A stretch of DNA of 64,000 bases from Herbidospora cretacea (lineage in GTDB: Bacteria; Actinomycetota; Actinomycetes; Streptosporangiales; Streptosporangiaceae): positions 62,001-126,000 of the forward strand of contig NZ_BBXG01000014.1 of assembly GCF_001570605.1 (NCBI RefSeq), in the 5' to 3' direction. A model generated the notes under the pieces. That model saw only the letters and a program-made list of their open reading frames with translations. It did no database searches and was not told the origin of the DNA. Positions 59,049 to 64,000 of this stretch are shown here, one piece after another. Made by a program: the position numbers and the translations under genes. Positions within the stretch are counted from its first letter, which is position 1, and every line of letters starts with the position of its first letter.

Positions 59049-59929
59049 GGATTCTCGTGTACGGCGCCGGGGTCGTCGGCAGCGTGTACGCCGTCCAGCT
59101 GCACGAGGCCGGGCACGACGTCTCCCTCCTGGCCAGAGGCGAGCGCCTGGCGTCCCTGCGCCGCCACGGCGTGCGGCTCGCCGAAGTCGGCAGCCCGACC
59201 GTCAGGCGGATCCCGGTGCCGGTGGTCGACCACCCGGCCGACGGATACGACCTGATCACCGTCCTGGTCCGCACCCATCAGGTCGACTCGGTGCTGACCT
59301 CGCTCGCCGATGTCGACGGTGACGTGCTGTTCCTGCACAACTGGGCGGCCGGGGCGCGACCGCTGGGCGAGGTGATCGGCCACGAGCGGGTCCTGCTCGG
59401 CTTCCCCACGGTCGGCGGCACCATGGACGGCGACGTCGTCCGCCACCGCGCGGCCGACGCCCTCACCCGCCGGGTCGCGATGCCGATCGGCGAACCCGAC
59501 AGCCGCGTCACCCCCCGGCTGGAACGCATCGTGAAGACGTTCCGAACTGCCGGGATCAACGCCAAGGCCAAGCCGCAAATGGACGCCCGGCTCAGAACCC
59601 ACGCCGCGTTCGCGGTCCCCCTCGGGCAGACGGTGCGGGCGGCGGGCGGCCCGGTGGCGCTGGCCGACGACAGGGACGCGGTCCGGGGCATGCTTCACCA
59701 GATGCGGCGGAACCTGGCCGCCCTCCCGACGCCGCCGGTCCCGCGCGGCTTCGACGCGCTGCGGACGCTGCCGGAAGGGCTGCTCGTGGGGGTGTTGCGG
59801 CGTTTCCTGCGGAGTCCGACGGCCGTCCACAGCGGGCTCAGCAACACCTCGCCCGCCGAGGGGGCCGAACTCGAGCGGCTGGCCGAACAGTTGCGGGTCT
59901 GCTCTCTCGTGAGGGCGCCGGAGCAGTGA
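59045..59929 (+). CDS. ApbA/PanE-like ketopantoate reductase family protein
   Basis: This 294-residue protein starts MRILVYGAGVVGSVYAVQLH, the Rossmann GAGVVGS loop of 2-dehydropantoate 2-reductase proteins. It has ITVLVRTHQVDSVL and VLFLHNWAAGARPLGEVIG (in the place of the usual QNG), and a helical C-terminal half. The usual catalytic Lys-Asn/Glu pair is not easily seen, so it may reduce another alpha-keto compound. It is co-translated with the TetR gene. Confidence 0.85.
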   Translation: MRILVYGAGVVGSVYAVQLHEAGHDVSLLARGERLASLRRHGVRLAEVGSPTVRRIPVPVVDHPADGYDLITVLVRTHQVDSVLTSLADVDGDVLFLHNWAAGARPLGEVIGHERVLLGFPTVGGTMDGDVVRHRAADALTRRVAMPIGEPDSRVTPRLERIVKTFRTAGINAKAKPQMDARLRTHAAFAVPLGQTVRAAGGPVALADDRDAVRGMLHQMRRNLAALPTPPVPRGFDALRTLPEGLLVGVLRRFLRSPTAVHSGLSNTSPAEGAELERLAEQLRVCSLVRAPEQ

Positions 59930-60018
59930 AGCCGCTGGGACCTGCCGGCCGACCCGCCGACGAGGTCGGCCTCACACGGTCCTCGCCCCCAGCACGACCC
60001 GCCGCCCGAGATGTCGCG

Positions 60019-60771
60019 CTATTCCACGTCGACGGTGACCTCCTGCCAGTCGGTCCACTCCGACACGAGGCCCTGCTGCTCCGCCTTGGCCCGCCAGCGA
60101 ATCTTCCAGCCGTCGTGCAGCACCCCCTCGGGCACCGTCACCCTGCCCTGCTCACCTGAGGGGACGTCCATCTCGTCATAGCCACTCCAGATCGGCCCCG
60201 TTCCCTGCTCCGGCGCGGACGGATCGTGCTCGACCTCGAACCCCACGTAGATCCAGTGGTCGTAGGGGTGGACGGCGGTGACGCGCAGTTCGGGGGTCAG
60301 GCTCGTCGTCACCGTCGCCCCGCCGGCCGGCACCCCGCAGGGGGAGGCGACGGTCTGCGCGTTCTCGGCGGCCAGGCCGGGGCGGTTGCCCCAGTGGAGA
60401 GGAGCGCCGGACCACGGTCCGGTCACCCGGGCCACCTCGACGCTCTCCCCCTCGCCGTAGCCGCCGCAGTCGGGCGTGACCGTGTGGGAGACCCGCAGAG
60501 TGGCCGAGGTGATCACCCCGGGCGGCAGTGTCGAGATGTCGAACTTCAGATAGGCCGCGCCTTCGGTGTCGTCGGGGAGGGAACCGACGGAGAGCACATC
60601 GCGGTACGGCGACGCCGGATATGCCGCGGTGTGGGCGGAGGTCACGCCGACATTGGCGATGGGCCGGTAGATCCGGGTGACCTCGGCGGTGTAGGCGTGC
60701 GCCGGGGCGGCCGGGACGACGGTGAGCCCGGCCACCGTCGCCACGGTGAGCAGCAGGGATTGCGCCTTCAT
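60019..60771 (-). CDS. Secreted DNRLRE/CBM96-like protein (short form)
   Basis: This 250-residue protein starts at ATG 60771 after AAGGAGC. The signal peptide ends near APAHA. Residues about 35-150 have a DNRLRE-like jelly roll (DVLSVGSLPDDTEGAAYLKF, LPPGVITSATLRVSHTV, and HWGNRPG); the C-terminal 100 residues are a beta-sandwich with SLTPELRVTAVHP, YVGFEVEHDPSAPEQGTGPI and VTVPEGVLHDGWKIRWRAKA. In actinomycetes these two modules usually precede RHS repeats; here they stand alone. It is a paralogue of the gene at 60840, 68 bases upstream. Confidence 0.85.
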   Translation of the reverse strand: MKAQSLLLTVATVAGLTVVPAAPAHAYTAEVTRIYRPIANVGVTSAHTAAYPASPYRDVLSVGSLPDDTEGAAYLKFDISTLPPGVITSATLRVSHTVTPDCGGYGEGESVEVARVTGPWSGAPLHWGNRPGLAAENAQTVASPCGVPAGGATVTTSLTPELRVTAVHPYDHWIYVGFEVEHDPSAPEQGTGPIWSGYDEMDVPSGEQGRVTVPEGVLHDGWKIRWRAKAEQQGLVSEWTDWQEVTVDVE

Positions 60772-60839
60772 CAAGCTCCTTGAAAGCGGATGACAGTGCG
60801 TTCTGACACCGAATTGGCGAGGACCGACAAATGCCGTCG

Positions 60840-62156
60840 TCATTCCACATCAATGGTTAATTTCTGCCAGTCGGAAGTCACTTCCAGCGGCGACCCCGAC
60901 GTCGCCCGGACCCGCCACCGGACCTGGTAGCCGTCCTGGAGCAGCCCGGCGGGCACGACGGCACTCAGCTCCTCCGGGGTGGCGCGCACACCGGGGATGC
61001 CGGTCCAGATCGGCCCGGTGCCCTGTTCCGGGACGTCCGGATCGTGTTCGACCTGGAACGTCACCTTCCAGACCCCGCCGTCCGGCTGGAAGACCACGGC
61101 GCGCAGTTCCGGGGTGAGGCTCGTCGTCACCCCGCCGGGGAGAGACGGGACGACCTCCGTCGAGCTGATCTCCGGTCGGGGGACGGTCACGACCCCGTAC
61201 TTCCAGTCGGACCAGCCGGAAACCGTTCCGTGGTCGAGGTTGTGGGCGCGGCCCCGCCACCGGATCTGATGACCGTCCTGGAGCAGCCCCGCCGGGACAC
61301 GCACCTGCGCCGGCGGTGTCCCCGGCACGGGCGAGGCCACCGTTCCCGTCCAGATCAGGCCCGTCCCCTGCGCTGGGGCGGCGGGGTCGTGCTCAAGCTG
61401 GAACTCCGCCGCGAGGGCGCCGCCGACCGGGTCGGACACGTAACCGCTGAAGGAGGGCCGCGCCGATCTCACGATGGTGCTGAGCCCCTTCTGGATCGAG
61501 GGCTGGACGCCGGTCTTCACCAGAGCGGGCGCGGAGTAGGCGTCCATGGTGATCGTGAGCACCGGCCTGTCGATCTCCTCGTTCTCGCTGGACGCGAGGA
61601 TCCAGTAGCCGTCGCCGGTGATCTCGTCGGCGGGCTGGAGGACCAGGCCGTGGTCGGCCGCGCCGTCCCGCCACTCCTGGACGAGGTCGGTGACCGGCCA
61701 GGTCATGTGGTTGGGATAGATCGCGCACGGCTGGCCGGTGACCTGGGCGCCGTCGGGGGTCGACCCGGGCGTGTTGCCCCACCACAGGAAGTCCGGGTCC
61801 CAGGCCTCGGTGACCCGGCGGACCTCCAGGACGTTCCCGCCGTCGGGATCGCACCCCGGCGCGGCCGAGGCGGTGACGCGTAACGACGCCGAGAGGATCT
61901 CACCGGGCGGCAGCGACGCCGTGTCGAACTTCAGATAGGCGTGGCCCCGGGTGGAGTCGGGGAAGTCGCCGACCCCCAGGGACCCGCTGCCGGGCGAGGC
62001 CGGGTGTTCCTCGCTCCAGTTGCTGCCCGCGACGGCGACGTCGGCGACGGGGGTCAGGTGCAGGGTGATCTCGGTGGGGTCGTCGGCCGCCGCGGCGGGG
62101 GCGACGGCTAGGCCGGTCGCCAGCACGACGGTGACCAGCACGGGTAGTGCCCTCAT
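60840..62156 (-). CDS. Secreted DNRLRE/CBM96-like protein (long form)
   Basis: This 438-residue protein starts at ATG 62156 after AAGGAGCC. The signal peptide ends near PAAAA. A DNRLRE-like domain (about 35-205, with GHAYLKFDTASLPPGEILSA, WWGNTPGSTPDG and MTWPVTDLVQEWRDGAADHG) is followed by two copies of the beta-sandwich module (FQLEHDPAAPAQGTGLIWTG and FQVEHDPDVPEQGTGPIWTG). The arrangement resembles N-termini of actinomycete RHS/polymorphic-toxin proteins without their RHS part. It precedes its shorter paralogue at 60019 on the same strand, likely in one transcript. Confidence 0.85.
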   Translation of the reverse strand: MRALPVLVTVVLATGLAVAPAAAADDPTEITLHLTPVADVAVAGSNWSEEHPASPGSGSLGVGDFPDSTRGHAYLKFDTASLPPGEILSASLRVTASAAPGCDPDGGNVLEVRRVTEAWDPDFLWWGNTPGSTPDGAQVTGQPCAIYPNHMTWPVTDLVQEWRDGAADHGLVLQPADEITGDGYWILASSENEEIDRPVLTITMDAYSAPALVKTGVQPSIQKGLSTIVRSARPSFSGYVSDPVGGALAAEFQLEHDPAAPAQGTGLIWTGTVASPVPGTPPAQVRVPAGLLQDGHQIRWRGRAHNLDHGTVSGWSDWKYGVVTVPRPEISSTEVVPSLPGGVTTSLTPELRAVVFQPDGGVWKVTFQVEHDPDVPEQGTGPIWTGIPGVRATPEELSAVVPAGLLQDGYQVRWRVRATSGSPLEVTSDWQKLTIDVE

Positions 62157-62261
62157 CAGGCTCCTTGGGATGCGGAGATGATCAATGGCATCGCGCAAGG
62201 AAACTAACAAAATTCCTTACTGGACGAAATATCGACATTTTCCGTCACTTGTCAGAAATGG

Positions 62262-62295
62262 CCGATGGCCCGGGAGAAGTTTCCCGGGCCATCGG
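62262..62295. terminator. Hairpin terminator of the surface-protein gene
   Basis: CCGATGGCCCGGGA and TCCCGGGCCATCGG pair over 14 bases with a six-base loop. It starts ten bases after the stop of the minus-strand gene at 62305. Confidence 0.85.
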
Positions 62296-62304
62296 TGAGA
62301 ACCG

Positions 62305-63687
62305 CTACTTCATGGGACGGCAGGGCGGCGTCTGGAAGACGACGCCGTCGAGGAAGTTGCCGAACGCGCCCCCGCCCGCCGACGAGACGGCCTGGAAGGA
62401 GAACCGCGTCGTGGTCTGGCCGGCCGGGACCGTGTACGTGCCGGTGTACTGCCGCCAGGCGGTGTTGTCGGTCGCGATGTTCGGCGAGGTGGCCCCGGTC
62501 GGGGTCTGCGCCACAGTCGCGCCGGGAGCGCCGATGAGCACCTGCATGACGTCGGTGCCCGCGCGGCCGCGGTGCCAGATCGACCAGCTCATGACGGTGC
62601 CCGGCACGGTCGGCACGTCCTGGTAGAGGGTCGACGGCTGGGTGGCGTTGAGCTCGGCGAACTGCTGGCCGTCGGCCGCGGGCACGCCCTGGTAGCCGCT
62701 GCGCCAGATCTCCAGGAACCCGTCGGAGGCGGTGGTGCGCCAGCCGGCGGCCGGGTTGGTGGACGCGTCGGGGATGTCCCAGCGGGCCGAGGTGACGGCC
62801 GGGGACTCGAAGCTGCTGTTGGCCAACCCGATCGGGTTGGTGACACAGGTGACCACGACGGTGACGACCGCGGTGCTGGTGCCGCACGGCGTGTCGATCG
62901 TGTAGGTGAAGGTGTCGGTGCCGCTCAGGCCGGTCGGCGGCGTGTAGAGGACGCCGTTGCCGGAGACCGTCGCGGTGCCGTAGGCGGGCTTCCCGACGGC
63001 GGTGATCGTCGCGCCCGCGCCGATGTCGTTGGCCAGCACCGGGATGGTGACGGCCGTGTCCTGCGGAGTGGTGGCGGTGTCATTGACGGCCGTCGTCGGC
63101 GAGATGGCCGCGCCGTTGACGATCTGGATCGGCGGGGCCTGGGTGTTGTTGCCGAGCTGGCCCGGGAAGGCGATGACGCTGCTGATGCCGCTCGGGCGGA
63201 TGCTCATGCTCCGGCCGGCCGTGCCGGGCTTGACGCGGAAGGTGAGGACCTTCGCCGCGGGGTCGCTCTTGGCGCCCGACGTGATGGTCAGGGTGGTGCC
63301 GCTGATGGTGCCCGTGCCCGACTGGCCGATGACGTCGGCGCTGGCGAGCAGCGAGGAGATGTCCCAGCGCGTGGTGTACGTGGTCACGAGCAGCGGCCAC
63401 TTGTTGGTGCGATGGCCCAGGCGGAGGGTGAAGGTCGAACCGGGCGCGATCTGGCCGCCCCACAGCGCGGGCGTGGTGTCCACGGCCACGTTGCCGGTGC
63501 CGAGCTGCATCCCGATGACGTTCTTCCAGTAGTAGTTCACCGGGTAGTTCGCCTGGCCCTGCCGTACACACTGAGCCGCTTTGGTCCGCAGGTCGGGGGC
63601 GGCCGAGGCGGTGCCCGAGACCGCCGACGCGGTCGCCAGGGTGAGCAGCGCGGCGGCGAGGGCGGACGTGCGGCGTGCTGACTTCAA
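62305..63687 (-). CDS. Secreted protein with cadherin-like repeat and carbohydrate-binding-like domain
   Basis: This 460-residue protein has a signal peptide ending near TASAA. Residues about 35-200 form a beta-rich region ([40 protein letters not shown]) seen in actinomycete surface proteins. An Ig/cadherin-like unit follows (about 205-290, [37 protein letters not shown]). The C-terminus (about 297-455) is a jelly-roll like domain ([55 protein letters not shown]). It likely acts at the cell surface or binds a polymer; no enzyme motif is seen. Confidence 0.85.
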   Translation of the reverse strand: MKSARRTSALAAALLTLATASAVSGTASAAPDLRTKAAQCVRQGQANYPVNYYWKNVIGMQLGTGNVAVDTTPALWGGQIAPGSTFTLRLGHRTNKWPLLVTTYTTRWDISSLLASADVIGQSGTGTISGTTLTITSGAKSDPAAKVLTFRVKPGTAGRSMSIRPSGISSVIAFPGQLGNNTQAPPIQIVNGAAISPTTAVNDTATTPQDTAVTIPVLANDIGAGATITAVGKPAYGTATVSGNGVLYTPPTGLSGTDTFTYTIDTPCGTSTAVVTVVVTCVTNPIGLANSSFESPAVTSARWDIPDASTNPAAGWRTTASDGFLEIWRSGYQGVPAADGQQFAELNATQPSTLYQDVPTVPGTVMSWSIWHRGRAGTDVMQVLIGAPGATVAQTPTGATSPNIATDNTAWRQYTGTYTVPAGQTTTRFSFQAVSSAGGGAFGNFLDGVVFQTPPCRPMK

Positions 63688-63856
63688 GACGAGCTCCGTT
63701 CTCGTAGATCAACTCGACGGGAACGTTACTTCTCGCGTTCGCGACATCGCGCAAGGTGACACAACCAGTTGATCATGCCGTTACGCCTTGACGATCTCGC
63801 CATCACCTCCGGCTGCCTAAGGTGATGGACCGTTACCGATAGTGAAGAGGTGCCGC

Positions 63857-64000
63857 ATGCCCGTCCCCGTCGTCCGAGGAGTTTCCGCACTGATCGCGAC
63901 CGGTGCGCTGATCGCCGGCACGGCCGTGCCCGCGCTGGCCATCGACGGCCAGTGGCCGCCCCCGACGGGGAGACCCGGCGAGGCGGTCACGGTACGGGTG
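63857..64000 (+). CDS. Secreted protein, N-terminal part only
   Basis: ATG 63857 follows GAAGAGGTG and starts MPVPVVRGVSALIATGALIA, a signal peptide that ends near PALA. Only 48 codons are seen before the right edge (to residues TVRV), so no domain can be named. It is divergent from the gene at 62305, with 169 bases between. Confidence 0.7.
   Translation, partial: MPVPVVRGVSALIATGALIAGTAVPALAIDGQWPPPTGRPGEAVTVRV

Noticed and set aside
1-64000. Mobile elements, prophage, biosynthetic megasynthases
   Set aside because: No transposase, integrase, terminal inverted repeats, phage structural genes, PKS or NRPS domains were found on either strand.

Overview
The window is high-GC DNA (roughly 70% by eye) from a filamentous actinomycete. 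The evidence is GTG starts, overlapping ATGA and GTGA gene junctions, hairpin terminators without U-tracts, a SARP regulator, a WD40-fused Ser/Thr kinase, many secreted proteins and seven TetR genes. I would guess Streptosporangiales, but the sequence alone does not fix the genus. I found no phage, insertion sequence, integrase or CRISPR array.

Layout. 0-6 kb: the N-terminal 1420 residues of a giant OmpA-domain protein run off the left edge, facing a gene for a tandem ADF/cofilin-like protein, a fold typical of eukaryotic actin regulators. 6-16.7 kb: an oxidoreductase with a divergent AraC-type regulator, a secreted hydrolase, a two-component system, a TetR/SDR/aldehyde dehydrogenase/MFS block and a decayed D-threonine-aldolase-like gene. 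16.7-25.1 kb: a selenocysteine locus. selA, selB and tRNA-Sec lie on the minus strand, selD is divergent, and directly downstream of tRNA-Sec a tight seven-gene operon follows (SARP regulator, unknown protein, MauD-like thioredoxin, Tat-exported Cys-rich protein, membrane protein, MauE-like protein, lipoprotein).

The membrane protein gene of that operon contains an in-frame TGA. It is followed 32 nt later by the apical loop GGUCU of a perfect 7-bp hairpin, the classic bacterial SECIS form. I interpret it as an unannotated selenoprotein (Sec51) encoded beside its own decoding machinery. A standard gene finder would give only the C-terminal 157 residues and drop the first 50. This is the best candidate for an undescribed system here: a redox membrane module with thioredoxin-, MauE- and Sec-based thiols and a secreted disulfide-rich client.

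25-38 kb: TetR/P450, TetR/SGNH hydrolase, a TrmB/LuxR-type regulator facing a subtilase, a WD40-kinase and a long SGNH hydrolase with ten FG-GAP repeats. 38-50 kb: a lectin-like protein, TetR/quinone-oxidoreductase, DUF1697, TetR/SDR, an NTF2-like protein, a 4-OT tautomerase beside a haloalkane-dehalogenase homologue, and several secreted proteins. 50-64 kb: a secreted nuclease with PKD and lamin-tail domains facing a peptidase inhibitor, a lipoprotein, a DHFR-like protein, TetR/DUF1772, a 14-repeat WD40 protein, TetR/PanE-like, two DNRLRE-type proteins, a cell-surface protein and the start of another secreted protein at the right edge. All seven TetR genes are bordered by inverted repeats that look like their own operators.
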